DNA of 64,000 nucleotides from positions 18,711,049 through 18,775,048 of the forward strand of contig CM067513.1 in the NCBI GenBank assembly GCA_034509495.1, written 5' to 3'. Both the position numbers and the translations under genes were made by a program. This DNA comes from Acestrorhynchus altus. Taxonomy: Eukaryota; Chordata; Actinopteri; Characiformes; Acestrorhynchidae. The first letter of the stretch is position 1. Every line of letters begins with the position of its first letter. Shown one piece after another: positions 46,379 to 55,702 of this stretch. The notes beneath the pieces are model-generated. The model was not told where the DNA came from and made no database searches. It worked only from the letters and a program-made list of their open reading frames with translations.

Positions 46379-47376
46379 TATTCATATAATATTATTATTT
46401 TAAAGCATGTGGATCCCTCCCTCAGAATCGGCAACCTCTGGTGTTTAAGTGCTGAGCTGCAGGCAAAATGTACTTCAAGAAGTACTTCGTGAAAACCAAT
46501 TATGTTGGTTTACTCATTAAATCACGAGTGACTTTATGTAATATCTTAGTTATGCAAAGCTTTGGGAAACACTTTAATTACCTAACAGTCTCAAGTACTA
46601 GTCAACAAAGTACTTAGCATTATGCAGCTTTTGGGAAACTCACCCCTGAGAAGTTATTTATCTCAGTGTTACTGAGCTCTACTAAAGCATTATCTCAGTA
46701 CGACTGTCAATGTTCTCTGTAGTAGTACATGTTTCACTCTATCGTAGACCATTTCTCTAGGACATTTGAGAGTACAGTAACATTAAGTTTTTTTTCCGTA
46801 TAATGTGTTTATTTTGTACAAAATATATTTTTCTTGCTTTTAATTGATGAACTGATCTGCTATTTGTTTCATTCTAAAGCTGATCAAATGTATTTCATAT
46901 AACAGAATCTCCAGTTTTCTGACTTCTGTTGCTTATAATGTTGTTGCTATTAACAGCTAGATCATAGCTGAACTAATAACTGAACAATAAAGTGGTAGAT
47001 AAAATACAGATATATTTTATATATTGAGAATGTTTGCAATGAAGATATAGCAAAAACGAATAGACATATACAACATACCTAATACAAAATCCCAAAATGT
47101 TTAACCCTCAAATGTAATTAATACATAAAAATAACAACTATGAGTTTGTAATATGGTAAGTGGTCTTATTTAATTGCTTTTAATCATCATACTGTTATGG
47201 GAAATAATTGAATTATTTAACTCTTACTTTTTTTACTAGGTTTTTTCCTGTTTCTTTATTACTACTTCTTTCGTAATGATGAGATGGATCAGTCTACATC
47301 TACCTCTGCTTCATCAGTGAAAAAAAACTCTGGAGATAGCTCCACAATATCAACTGTGCAAGTGGCTGAAACCTGA
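29980..47376 (+). CDS. adhesion GPCR, ADGRG (group VIII)-like, complete 16 coding exons
   Basis: Coding exons: 29980-30046, 30194-30268, 30369-30449, 33048-33212, 34778-34846, 35546-35690, 35796-35946, 37922-38050, 39095-39214, 39367-39406, 39507-39598, 41270-41391, 41634-41899, 43781-43850, 43951-44228 and 47240-47376. The sum is 2,007 nt, or 668 aa plus stop, and all junctions are GT-AG and phase-consistent. Order: signal peptide 1-21; Cys- and N-glycosylation-rich region to about residue 190; GAIN-like region; GPS ending HLTYFALLM, with the predicted self-cleavage between L371 and T372; TM1-TM7 at about 393-634; a 34-residue Ser/Thr-rich tail. Family hallmarks are the CWI motif in extracellular loop 2 (C532), its partner C459, GLTWG in TM6 and NSFQGFF in TM7. 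Such receptors sit at the cell surface as two non-covalent fragments; the new N-terminus after the GPS acts as a tethered agonist. The subfamily (G1/G3/G5-like) is inferred and the ligand is unknown. Confidence 0.92.
30194..30268 (+). CDS. aGPCR exon 2, Cys-rich ectodomain
   Basis: A 75-nt exon with acceptor ttctttag and donor GTGAGT, phase 1 to 1. It contains three of the ectodomain cysteines plus one split across the exon 2/3 junction, and an NTS glycosylation sequon. Confidence 0.8.
30369..30449 (+). CDS. aGPCR exon 3, Cys-rich ectodomain
   Basis: An 81-nt exon with acceptor tttttgtag and donor GTCAGT, phase 1 to 1. It encodes a short Cys-containing segment (NQCKSHSLVGDQC). No named domain was recognised. 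Confidence 0.8.
31352..32889 (-). mobile_element. Tc1-like transposon, near full length, decayed
   Basis: About 1.54 kb in receptor intron 3. The ends are inverted copies: CAGTGGTGTGAAAAAGTG at 31354, and the reverse complement of a near-identical sequence ending at 32889 next to TA. On the minus strand the DNA-binding start (GYKAIIKALGIQRTTVRAII) is near 32400-32470. The catalytic end (WPSQSPDLTPIEMLWYDIKK) is near 31700-31780. Frameshifts and stops separate them, so the transposase is dead. Confidence 0.88.
33048..33212 (+). CDS. aGPCR exon 4, N-glycosylated ectodomain
   Basis: A 165-nt exon, phase 1 to 1, lying after a 2.6-kb intron that contains a Tc1 element. It encodes four N-glycosylation sequons (NLT, NIT, NET, NAS) within 55 residues. 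The open frame beyond 33212 (GLLFFS..) is intron read-through after donor GTTTGC. Confidence 0.85.
33590..33720 (+). mobile_element. possible SINE fragment
   Basis: GGATCGCCAATTCAAATC resembles an RNA polymerase III B-box region. The downstream CTCTCCTCTGCAATGCTGG block is a plausible SINE body. It lies in receptor intron 4. Only one copy is seen here, so the call is tentative. Confidence 0.3.
34778..34846 (+). CDS. aGPCR exon 5, Cys-containing ectodomain
   Basis: A 69-nt exon with acceptor ttcttcaag and donor GTGAAC, phase 1 to 1. It carries three cysteines and an NNT sequon. It is too short to appear as an open reading frame on its own and was found by phase and splice sites. Confidence 0.85.
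35546..35690 (+). CDS. aGPCR exon 6, Ser/Thr/Pro-rich stalk
   Basis: A 145-nt exon, phase 1 to 2, with donor GTAAGT. It encodes CWTCW, then a mucin-like Ser/Thr/Pro stretch likely to be O-glycosylated, which would link the N-terminal part to the GAIN region. Confidence 0.85.
35796..35946 (+). CDS. aGPCR exon 7, start of GAIN-like region
   Basis: A 151-nt exon, phase 2 to 0, with donor GTAAGG. It begins with a predicted helix (TFMEDLSNIAKLL) typical of the helical GAIN subdomain A of adhesion receptors. It carries CDNC and an NIS sequon. Confidence 0.88.
36700..36770 (+). repeat. interspersed repeat tail
   Basis: TTGCTCTGGATGAGGGTGTC followed by TGCCAATTACCACAAATATAA, a diverged copy of the tail at 54380, in receptor intron 7. 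Confidence 0.45.
37000..37600 (+). mobile_element. LINE 3' end with TTCTA tail
   Basis: The 3' untranslated-like sequence ends GAACCCTCCCAAGGGATCAA..AAAGTTCTA, then runs into a (TTCTA)n tail and its inverted mirror at about 37520-37590. The same terminal module recurs at 24570, 26440, 55622 and (minus strand) 48901. Confidence 0.65.
37922..38050 (+). CDS. aGPCR exon 8, GAIN-like region
   Basis: A 129-nt exon, phase 0 at both ends, with acceptor attcgacag and donor GTATTA. The pattern (WSINVPEEAF..NETPFVGVVNF) resembles the beta-rich part of ADGRG GAIN domains. It follows a 2-kb intron carrying a LINE 3' end. Confidence 0.88.
38898..38973. repeat. (TG)n microsatellite
   Basis: A perfect TG run of about 76 bp in receptor intron 8. 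Confidence 0.95.
39095..39214 (+). CDS. aGPCR exon 9, GAIN-like region
   Basis: A 120-nt exon, phase 0 at both ends, with donor GTAAGG. It contains GISMGVNITNLTNPINMYF, which matches the conserved strand pattern just before the GPS in ADGRG receptors (V.G..I.NL..P..I.F). Confidence 0.9.
39367..39598 (+). CDS. aGPCR exons 10-11, GPS cleavage motif
   Basis: Two short exons, 39367-39406 and 39507-39598, split by a 100-bp intron. Together they encode the four-cysteine GPS: WTCMSW, then GCK, then KCACIHLTYFALLM. The HLT triplet at residues 370-372 is a cleavage-competent tripeptide, and TYFALLM would be the tethered-agonist start. The motif looks fully intact. Confidence 0.93.
39599..41269. other. 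receptor intron 11, no further feature
   Basis: It separates the GPS exon from the TM1 exon. Apart from the TTA run at 40423 it holds only AT-rich unique sequence. Confidence 0.6.
40423..40497. repeat. (TTA)n microsatellite
   Basis: A perfect TTA run of about 75 bp in receptor intron 11. Confidence 0.95.
41270..41391 (+). CDS. aGPCR exon 12, transmembrane helix 1
   Basis: A 122-nt exon, phase 0 to 2, with acceptor ctctcacag and donor GTAAGT. It encodes the short post-GPS linker and a helix with the ITSIGCGLS pattern usual for TM1 of adhesion receptors. Confidence 0.92.
41634..41899 (+). CDS. aGPCR exon 13, TM2, TM3 and start of TM4
   Basis: A 266-nt exon, phase 2 to 1. It contains TM2 (about 427-446), the conserved Cys459 at the top of TM3, and TFTWFFLQGLHFYL, the adhesion-family TM3 signature. 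It ends in VLGWG at TM4. Confidence 0.93.
42107..43591 (-). mobile_element. Tc1/mariner-superfamily transposon, decayed
   Basis: About 1.49 kb in receptor intron 13, bounded by inverted repeats (CAACCCCAATTCCAATAAAG at 42107 and its near-perfect complement ending at 43591). Minus-strand fragments such as PLYPIENVWCIMKCKIEQW and LLSVVKRKCDVTQR are transposase-like. Frame breaks show that it is inactive. This end sequence is a common interspersed element in fish genomes. Confidence 0.8.
43781..43850 (+). CDS. aGPCR exon 14, TM4 to extracellular loop 2
   Basis: A 70-nt exon, phase 1 to 2, with acceptor ttcttttcag and donor GTAAGT. It encodes GLPAVVVIVIAAS (TM4) and the start of extracellular loop 2. 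It lies downstream of an intron holding a 1.5-kb mariner-type element. Confidence 0.9.
43951..44228 (+). CDS. aGPCR exon 15, TM5, TM6 and part of TM7
   Basis: A 278-nt exon, phase 2 to 1, with donor GTAGGT. It encodes CWI in extracellular loop 2, TM5 (about 540-563), a basic intracellular loop 3, GLTWG in TM6 and ILNSFQ in TM7, all canonical for adhesion receptors. Confidence 0.94.
44500..45850 (-). mobile_element. LINE fragment with reverse-transcriptase C-terminal part
   Basis: The minus-strand frame near 45305-44970 reads GTVLSPFLFILYTTDF, then KFSDDFAIVG (the catalytic box, with A..DD) and KTKELVVDLSR. These are reverse-transcriptase motifs of a fish non-LTR retrotransposon. Stops and frameshifts surround them. 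It lies antisense in the last receptor intron. Confidence 0.8.
46291..46378. repeat. (ATT)n microsatellite
   Basis: An ATT run of about 88 bp in the last receptor intron. The poly-Leu frame across it is an artefact. Confidence 0.95.
46450..46645 (-). mobile_element. non-autonomous element copy B
   Basis: An inverted copy of the element at 25525-25690, diverged by substitutions and small indels, in the last intron of the receptor gene. Confidence 0.55.
47240..47376 (+). CDS. aGPCR exon 16, TM7 end, cytoplasmic tail and stop
   Basis: A 137-nt final exon with acceptor ttttactag. It completes TM7 (GFFLFLYYYFF) and gives a 34-residue Ser/Thr-rich tail ending VQVAET with TGA at 47374. The 3' UTR follows. 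AATAAA-type hexamers occur downstream (for example near 48055), but the true poly(A) site cannot be fixed from sequence. Confidence 0.92.
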
Positions 47377-48409
47377 TCAGAAGTGAGCTTCAAATGAAAA
47401 ATTAAACAGGACATAAAACATAGAGACACTTTTGTAAACCTTTCTAAGACAAAGTGGTGTAATCTGTAACAACATTATATTTAAAGAGTGTGTTTGCATA
47501 ATATGCTATGTATTACTGATTAAATTCTAAAGTTGCATCCAGAATTATTACTTAAATTAATTATAAAATATTAATATAGATTATAGATAGTTTATTTACT
47601 TTGTACAGTCACTGTACTGTTTATTCTACTTTCTGATGTTTCCTTCTAAAATTATTACAGAAATTAAACAAAAAAACAGTAATGCAAAAGTAAATATTAA
47701 TAATAATAATAATTAAACTAGTTAACTAATTAAATTATATAATATAAACTGTTTATAATATAATTAATTTCAATTATGCAACAATTGTTAAAAACTAGAG
47801 ATACAAGCTTTCGTTTTGATAATGATGATATGTTCTATCTGCTTATATTTTGGTCTTTTCAAGTTTTAAAAAAGCACAAGGGGGCAGTGTGAGCTTTCTG
47901 TGAGTGAAAATCTGTGTCTGTGACTAAAGTTGCACAGTTTACATTCCAAGGCTGATTTTGGACTGCTGCCATACGTTTTTGATTCCATAAAGAACTTTTT
48001 TAATTAATGTCTTAAAAACAAAACCAAGAATGATTCTTCCATGGTATCACTACAAATAAACTCATTCCACCTTTATTTTGATGAATGAAAGTGAAGTTTG
48101 GATAAGGCATGTGCGGTAAACACTACATCATTTCTGTGAATGCTAAGTGATTCTATGACTCCTGCCTTCTGCCATTTCAAGCAGCTAGTCTCACTCGTGA
48201 CTAATCAGTTACAACCCACTGTACAACAATGATTCATAGTGACAAATAAGGTCCTTCCATCCAAGCTGTGTTAAATGAGTAATGCATTACTGTCAACACA
48301 TTACCATGTGGTTTCAACCTGCAGGCTTTGCCTTTCTTGTAATTTCCTGTGATGTTCATTAAAGACATACACTGTGCAGCCCTAAACTATCTCACAGCAT
48401 TTCATTCTC

Positions 48410-48412
<3 letters not shown>

Positions 48413-48467
<55 letters not shown>
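48413..48467. repeat. (CA)n microsatellite
   Basis: A perfect CA run of about 55 bp, flanked on the left by CATTTCATTCTCTAACAC, which is also found before the CA run at 49750. Confidence 0.95.
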
Positions 48468-48470
<3 letters not shown>

Positions 48471-48818
48471 ACAATTATGGAGAGGCCAGAGCACTTGCGT
48501 GTCCACAAGTAATTGCCCCAGAGTGAGCTGAGGGTCATGCCCATAGGCCAGTGTGTTTTAACAGGCCCTTGTATAAGATATCATGGCTACCTGTGGTGCT
48601 GCACTACTTGAGGGAAATATCAGATCATTCCCCTCCCCCAAATCTGTGCTCCTTCCACATGCATCCAGTCAAAGAATGCCAGCAGCTCATAAAGTAACAA
48701 TGGACTGTAACTTGCTTACATCCTCACAGATAAATAATACCATTGTAATTAAGCTTTGCTGTAATTAAACACTGAGGACCATAGAGCTCTCTGTTCTCCA
48801 TCCTAAGAATCAGTTTTT

Positions 48819-48819
<1 letters not shown>

Positions 48820-48900
<81 letters not shown>

Positions 48901-48945
48901 CTTTATTCATCCCCTTGTGAGGGTTCCCTCAGGGAAGTACAAAGT
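48820..48945 (-). mobile_element. LINE 3' tail module with (CTTT)n tail
   Basis: On the minus strand, CTTCCCTGAGGGAACCCTCA leads into GGGGATGAATAAAG and then a long CTTT run (plus-strand AAAG at 48820-48900). This is the same module as at 37480 with a different microsatellite tail. Confidence 0.6.
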
Positions 48946-49344
48946 ACTATAATAATAATATAATATATAATAATATAATTATAGAAATATACAGAATAAA
49001 ATTAGAATATATAATATAATGGGTATAAGAAAGGTATTGCACTTTACTTATTATTGCAAATAGTCCAGTGGTATTGTGGTGGTCAGGTTACAGGTTACTG
49101 GTTACTCACTTGTGTTGCTTTTTGTGAAAACATTATACGTTCTACTGTTCTACTTGACTACTACTTCTAAATTTGCCTCATGTAGGCTATGTTTCCTGCT
49201 ATGTAATAGGTAAACAAGGACAACCAATATTCTCATCAGACAAAGTAAGCCAAATATCAATGATGTAGCAGAAGTGAATACATTCAGTAGATTATCAAGA
49301 AACGTTTAATTAACTGCATCAATAAATCTTTTATTATCTGCTGA

Positions 49345-49440
49345 CGTTTAGGTTAGGAATAGGGCAAGGATGAGGGTTAAGATTAGGTTTGAGGATAAGC
49401 TCAGGATTAGGGCCAGTATGAGAGTACGGTTTTGGGTATC
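49345..49440 (+). repeat. short degenerate TTAGG-like tract
   Basis: TTTAGGTTAGGAATAGGGCA and ATGAGGGTTAAGATTAGG resemble the longer tract at 4555. Confidence 0.45.
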
Positions 49441-49639
49441 ATTAGGTAGTTAGTGTGAAAGGTGGCTATGAAAGTATGCAGAGAAACCAATGGACAAGAG
49501 TCTGCAATTATAGAACTACAGCGCTTCTATGTTGATTGAGCTGACGAATCAGACAATGAGTGCTGAAACTATGACTGCAAACAGAAGGTGGTCATAATAT
49601 TCTGATATGACAAAGTCAATCAGTCAGTCATTATCTTAT

Positions 49640-49746
49640 CCACTTCTTCATGAACAGGGTCACTGGTGATCCAGAGTACGCCTGAAGTCATCGGTTTGGA
49701 CAGGAATATTCCCTGGACAAGGTGCCAATTATTGCATTTCATTCTC

Positions 49747-49818
<72 letters not shown>

Positions 49819-49880
49819 ATTCACATCTAGGGAGCAATTTAGCATGGCCAATTCACCCACCATGTGCATCCAAGTCATAT
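49640..49880 (+). repeat. CA-bearing interspersed repeat
   Basis: It has the same organisation as 8750-9030: GGACAGGAATATTCCCTGGA, a CA run (about 49750-49815), then GGAGCAATTTAGCATGGCCA. The short flank before the CA run also occurs at 48396. Confidence 0.6.
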
Positions 49881-50329
49881 ATAATAATTTACAGAGGCAC
49901 AAGGAGAAAAAGAAGATCAGCCTTTATGTGATAGTGATGACATTTTTTCCTCTACCTAAATTATGACCTCAAATTCAAAACTGTATCAGTTCTACAAGTG
50001 TATGTATGTATCATTTCTTATATGTGAAATGCTCAAGAGAAAAAAAACTGGCCACAACTGATAGCAGTCATTTTAATGTCAGTCTTTTAATGTGACCTAT
50101 GAAAATGTAGTACAGGTCTCTATTCCTTAGACATTAGACAGTAGACATTATAGCTCTACTTGTGATTGACACAAATATAAACATACTAGGTGGGGGGTGG
50201 TGGGTTAAGAAACTGAAACGGGGCTCAGCAATAACTTGAGAAGAATCCTTGGCACTGGTTTCATTATGACTAACACATTGTGGTTCTTGTTCCAGTCATG
50301 AACTTGCTGTGTCTAAATACAATTTTATG

Positions 50330-50620
50330 CTATGATTGGTGAGGGGGTGCTTACCTCAGTCTGGCTCTGCTGACAGATTCATTCGGCTGCAGAATTCCTG
50401 CTCACGCAAAGTTTGAGAACCTGAGAAATATGCTCCCAATTAAGACTGTTTTAAAGCAACATTTCTGAACAACAATGTGAAAGCTTCCGCACGTATTTCA
50501 AAACAGTGACGGAAAGCGGTAAATGTTTGGAGCCCTTTACAAATTCACACCCACAGCTCTGAATGACAGAATTAACAGTTTGTGACATGAAGGACTAGGT
50601 CTGTCTCAAAGGCTCTAAAT
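50330..50620. promoter_or_regulatory. complex low-repeat island, candidate non-coding element
   Basis: About 290 bp without stretches of simple repeat, including ATTCATTCGGCTGCAGAATT and CAAAACAGTGACGGAAAGCG. No coding signal on either strand. Confidence 0.25.
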
Positions 50621-51014
50621 CATTCTTTTCATATTACTTTGTTTTAAAAAAATGGGGCACAAAATAGTGACACACATCACACAGAAAGTTTTATTTGTTA
50701 ATTCTAAAATCAGAATAAATTACAATGAATAAAGTGTCACTTGATAAATCTAGGCTCATGTTTTAAGAACAAAGCTTGGTTCCAGATTTCTCTTGATGCC
50801 CCCAGCTAGTGCCTGGATGTGTTCAATTATATCAACAGGACATCTGATTTAACATAACTAAGCACCAAACCAGGTGTTTGATGAGAACTATATACAATTC
50901 TAGACTCTGAGGTAATATACATTCACTGCCCAGATATGCTGTACATATCTCCTTGTTTCTACTCTCCCTGTCCATTGTATAAGCATATTACCATACAGGA
51001 ACATTTTGAGCACT

Positions 51015-51450
51015 TTCATTTACATTTATGGGATTTGGCAGATGTTCTTATCCAGAGTGACTTACAAAAGTGCTTTGCTCTTCATTCTGAAAAGCTGTAC
51101 TTGAGGCTCAAAGGATCTTGGTACAGATCAGGTTTGGAGGATGGAGTATGGAGGGGCTGATCCATCTTTGGTTTTGTAGGCCAGCATCAAAGTTTTGAAT
51201 CTGATGTTCAGATACAGGAAGCCAGTGAAGAGAATGCAGCTGATGAGTTACATGGTTGAACTTAGGAACATTAAAGATGAGCTGTGCTGCCACATTCTGG
51301 ATCATTTGCAAGGGCCTGATGTTATGCATAGGAAGGCCAGCCAGAAGAGAGTCTTAACGTTGGTGGGGACCTATGAATCTCAACTCATACATCAGCAAAA
51401 ATAAAAGTAGATGGAGCACTGCAATCTCTACAAAATCAACAAAGTAACAA
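51015..51450 (-). mobile_element. LINE fragment, RT thumb region
   Basis: The minus-strand frame near 51329-51108 has LQMIQNVAAQLIF, then HWLPVSEHQIQNFDAGL, the usual segment after the reverse-transcriptase core in fish LINEs. A short repeat tail (ATTTGGCAGATGTTCTTATC) adjoins it at 51030. Confidence 0.75.
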
Positions 51451-52289
51451 ACAACAGCTACAGTTGTTACGGGGAGACAGGACTCGAGGAGGGAACCATT
51501 TCTGCACCTCTAGATTAATAAGTCTTAATGCTTCTGCTGATGTAATGACCAGCGAGCTCTCAAAGGAAGGACATTCAGACATAGAGTGTTTTAAGACTGT
51601 GCTCACTGACTGTCCACTCTCTTAGAGACTCCTACCTAGTTGGTCTACCTTGTAGATATAAGTCAGAGACAGAAGCTCTTTCACAATTTTCTTTTTCTTT
51701 TTTTAGGTTCACTAGTATGTTCTAGTACTAGCAATACATTTGCTACACATTCATATTTTTTCAATCTGAACTTTTGGGATACAACACATTACACATGAAT
51801 CATTATAATAATGATTTATTTTATGAAATCAAAATAGGCCTACACCAATAGTCCTCTGACCTCATTTTTCTGCTACAATGCACCTGATGCAGCTGATGAT
51901 TTGAACCAGGTGTGTCAGATAATGGAAAACACACAAATATACATTTCATCAGGTTCCCAGGAGAGAATCTGTCTGCAATCGAATCTAAAATCTTTTCTCT
52001 AAAATTCACTTTCCAAAGATCCAAATACCATTAAAAGCTATAACATATCTGGCTAAAATAAGATCCTCAAAGTGCATTATTCCATTGGCAGCACTCAGAT
52101 CAACAAATATGTTTGAATTGTTTAATACACAATGTTACAGGTAAAACTGATTATTTTATCTTTTCTGCACCAATAGCAGAAATATAATTGCATGAATAAG
52201 ATGAGGTAGAATGGAGTTCAGCTTTTTAAGGACCTAAACCCCCATCCACAACTTCTCCCTCCCTCATGTCCTTGAGATGATTTATTCCC

Positions 52290-52480
52290 CAGTAACTCCA
52301 CTCATGAAATTGATGTGGCCCTCAGACCCTTTGTAGCATATGGTGTTCCCGCCGTTTGCAGTAAAACAGCCAGTCGAGGTCTACAGACAGGGCAGTCCTT
52401 GCGTGACAGCGAGTTTTGGGGGAGTTCTGTGGATGGGGAGTGTTGGGGGGATGGGGTGTGTAAAGGGTGGGAGGAATGAT
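52290..52480. promoter_or_regulatory. G-rich low-repeat island, candidate non-coding element
   Basis: It contains CCGCCGTTTGCAGTAAAACA followed by a strongly G-rich tract (GGGGAGTGTTGGGGGGATGG). The G-runs are dense enough for a quadruplex on the plus strand. No gene signal. Confidence 0.25.
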
Positions 52481-52989
52481 TAGGATAACTCTACATTATA
52501 CAACATAGGAGACCTGGGAAAACAGTGCCTCCCTGGAAATGACTGCAGTGGTACAAAGCACAACAGAAGGGGTGAGCAAAATTATAGAGGACTGAATTTG
52601 CTTTTTATGGCCTTCAAGTACAATGAAGAACACTTAAATAATTCCCCACACATGCACACACATGCATTCACAGCCCCTGTCTTCATCAGTAGCCCCATCA
52701 GTCCAAACAGGAAAGGAGGCAGCAGGACCCCAAAAACGGTGCTTTGGGGTGAAAGGTCACAACTTAAGTAAAAGTGCTGCTTTTTGAGCTCTGTGAGCTC
52801 CAGTGAGAAGCTAATAAAAACAGAATGAACAGATTGGACTTCCTTTAGCACAGACAACCTCAGACAAACACACTCTGATGCATGATGGTCCACCACAGCT
52901 AGAGCTTTAATGGATCCTAATATTTTGGTCTCAGATATGGCCTGAGAACATTCTGACCAACATAACCTGGCACACAGCAATGACATTAA

Positions 52990-54370
52990 ATCTAAGCTTC
53001 ACCCTGACTTAATGAAATTCTGTCCAAATCCTGTAATAATGGTAGACATCATGGGATTGATGATTAAAAAAAGGAGCTTTCCAAAGTAAAGTTTTAATTT
53101 CTTCTACTAATCATTGCCTTCCAACTACACTCCAAAAAACGAAACTATACAACTTTTGGTAATACTTTACTCGGACAGCCTAATTCTTAGGGTTGTAGTA
53201 AAATTACATCCACAGATGCAAAATATGCTCACTTACGACAGGCTGTTTACTTATGAAAGAATTAAAAATAGAATCCCAGAGTTGTTTTTTAACAAATTAC
53301 CTTTCCATTTAGTGACACTCATGCTAACATTCTGATGCAACCTCCACAAATGTGATTCGCCAGAAATAGCATTTAAATGGCTAGCAATATATAAGCAAGT
53401 GGAGCATAAATATTTATTATATTACTGTAAGAAATGACATAAGGAAAGTGTTTTCTGTCATCTCAAATTTGTCCTATTGTTTTGTTCATGTATTGACTAT
53501 AATGGAAATATACTTTAGGGCAGGGGTGCACACTGGGTTGGACCCTCACACCCAGAGCCCAACTTGGTTGGGGGCCCTAATGGATTGTGTAGGAAAGGGA
53601 CAAAGGGGGTGTGTTTGAGTAGGGCAACTTCCCAAATTGGTACTGGCCTTCCAGGACTATATTTTTTAAATAATTAAAAAATAGTCAATCAGTCAATACA
53701 CTGAAAATTAAACTGATCATCTGAATTCACAATAATAACGACTGTTCGAGTAGCAGCCATGTAAGCCATGACACTAGCTCCACTGTGATTAAACATGCTC
53801 ATGGACCATGAGAATTCCCCACTTTGGTTTTCTCATCACTTCACATTGGTTCATAAATCTTCTTTGCATTGTTTGAAATGTTTTTCATAGTTTGTACTGC
53901 TGATGAATGAGATGGATCTTGCTGTCTGGCTCTGCTCCTGTAATTTTTTGTAAAGATAATTTCTGAGGAGAAAGTACAAACATTCTGCTCCCCCAGTGTT
54001 TTACACTTATTACATTTTTTATGTTGGCCACATATAGTTATTGAGGGATATAAAGGTAGTATAGAGGAAATAGAAATATGACGACAAACCTAGTGTACTA
54101 CAAGCCAGTATAATGAATGTTTCATTCCTTTTTCATGGAAATAAAAATCCATGAAAATATCTTTAAAAAATAGCTTGGATAGGTAGGCTACTGGTGGTAT
54201 GGTTGTCTTTTATATATTCAAATAAAATGTTTTGATGCTGTCATAGATTAGTTTGGAGTATTTAGATAGATGGAGTATTTAACTCCATAAAGACATTTGT
54301 TTCAACAGGATCTAAGTTTGAGGAATCTCTAGACTCTATACTTGTCTACTAGCTAAGGATATTTCCTGAG
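52990..54370. other. intergenic, no feature recognised
   Basis: AT-rich DNA with a short G-rich patch at 53520-53640. No exon-like segment with splice sites was found. Confidence 0.45.
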
Positions 54371-54379
54371 TGAACAGCA

Positions 54380-54440
54380 AAGTACTTTTGTAAGTCCCTT
54401 TGGATAATAGTGTCTGCTAAATGCCATAAATGTAAAAGTA
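54380..54440 (+). repeat. interspersed repeat tail
   Basis: CCCTTTGGATAATAGTGTCT followed by GCTAAATGCCATAAATGTAA is the complement-orientation copy of the repeat end at 28845 and 51019. Confidence 0.5.
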
Positions 54441-54689
54441 GAAAACCCTATATTACACTGTATCAAGCACTGTAGCAAAATCCTGAAAAAAAAAAAAATG
54501 CATCTCAATGCCAGTAAAAGTGACTCCAGTATGTATGAATAAAATTGTAAAGAAAGTAAAAAAAAACATTTGTCACCAACTTGACCTGTGGAGACTCCTA
54601 GTATGTAGGTGCAGGCCTTTATACGTGTGTTTGGGGGAAGGGGGTTAAGGAACCTGTAAAAGCATTTAGACGGTGTGTATGACCTCTGC

Positions 54690-54850
54690 TTTCATGGTTG
54701 CACTTTTCTGCTGGATCCCCTCAGCTCTTCTCACGTCAGGGGCCCGAGCCATGGGGGTTCCTTTTCCTCTCTGTCTGTCATGAAACCGGTTGCTCCAGTT
54801 TCAAGTGGGACCAATCAAGCCATAACCCCAAAACCTCTTTAATGCCACAC
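54690..54850. promoter_or_regulatory. GC-richer low-repeat island, candidate non-coding element
   Basis: Complex, repeat-free sequence with CTTCTCACGTCAGGGGCC, nearly the same as CTTCTCACGCAGGGGCC at about 60670. The short frame through it shows no protein similarity that I recognise. Confidence 0.3.
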
Positions 54851-55089
54851 TACTCCACCCTACAAACACACTTGCAAAATCATATGTTAATTTAATATAA
54901 TTTCAAATGAAGATAAAGATAAAAAAGATAATATATTACACTTTAATTTTTTAACATTTTTGTGCCTCTTTAGGTAGACCTAGGTGGATTTAATTTACAG
55001 TTGCATGCAATTCCTTATGACAGGCATCATTCCTTTTGTATTTCAACCAAAAACTATATTTTTCATATTTTTACATTACAAAAAAGGAA

Positions 55090-55400
55090 AAGGTTATTAT
55101 CCTTCCTCATGCACCTTTGAGATAATCTATTGTGGATTTTGAGTTGTGTTTAGCATCATTACCCATTTCTAGAGACCATCCTCTTTTCAACGTCAGCATT
55201 TTTTTACAGATGGTGTTATGTTTGGTTTCAGAATTGCTGGAAAGCATGATTGATCCACCCCCATGTTTAATGGTGGGAAATGTGTTTTTTTCATGAAATC
55301 CTGTGCCCTTTTCTCTCAAAACACACTTATTTGTGCAGGTGTCACTGAACTGTAGAACCATGAACCACAATGCCAGAGTCTGTTAAATCTTCCTGAAGGT
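55090..55400 (-). mobile_element. Tc1 transposase fragment
   Basis: The minus-strand frame includes KGTGFHEKNTFPTIKHGGGS and a later NDAKHNSKSTIDYLK. These are typical of the central catalytic part of Tc1 transposases (GGGSIMLWG and DNDPKHT motifs). Neither end of the element was identified with certainty. Confidence 0.75.
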
Positions 55401-55559
55401 TTTTTGCAGTCAAGCAGGGATTCTGGTTTGCCTTTGTTGCAATCCTATGAGCAGGTGCCTCTGTAATGATCTTATCTTGACCTCTACTGTTCCTGTTAAC
55501 TTCCATTACTTAACTACATTTCAAACGGACAAAATGGTAACCTGAAAATGCTTTGCTAT

Positions 55560-55702
55560 CATCTTATTTTTTCTGCCTATCTTTCTGCTTACTGTACTGT
55601 ACTGATGCTGCTACTGGAACCTTAATTTCCCTGAAGGAACCCTCCCAAGGGATCAATACATTTCTATTCTATTCTATTCTATTCTATTCTATTCTATTCT
55701 AT
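55560..55702 (+). mobile_element. LINE 3' tail module with (TTCTA)n
   Basis: CTGCTACTGGAACCTTAATT followed by CCTGAAGGAACCCTCCCAAG and a TTCTA run. It interrupts older transposon sequence on either side. Confidence 0.6.

Noticed and set aside
46164..46403. Poly-leucine frame
   Set aside because: It is translation of an ATT microsatellite.
52582..52986. A 134-codon minus-strand frame, among the longest in the window
   Set aside because: No domain, no splice evidence; composition fits chance in a moderately GC-rich non-coding block.
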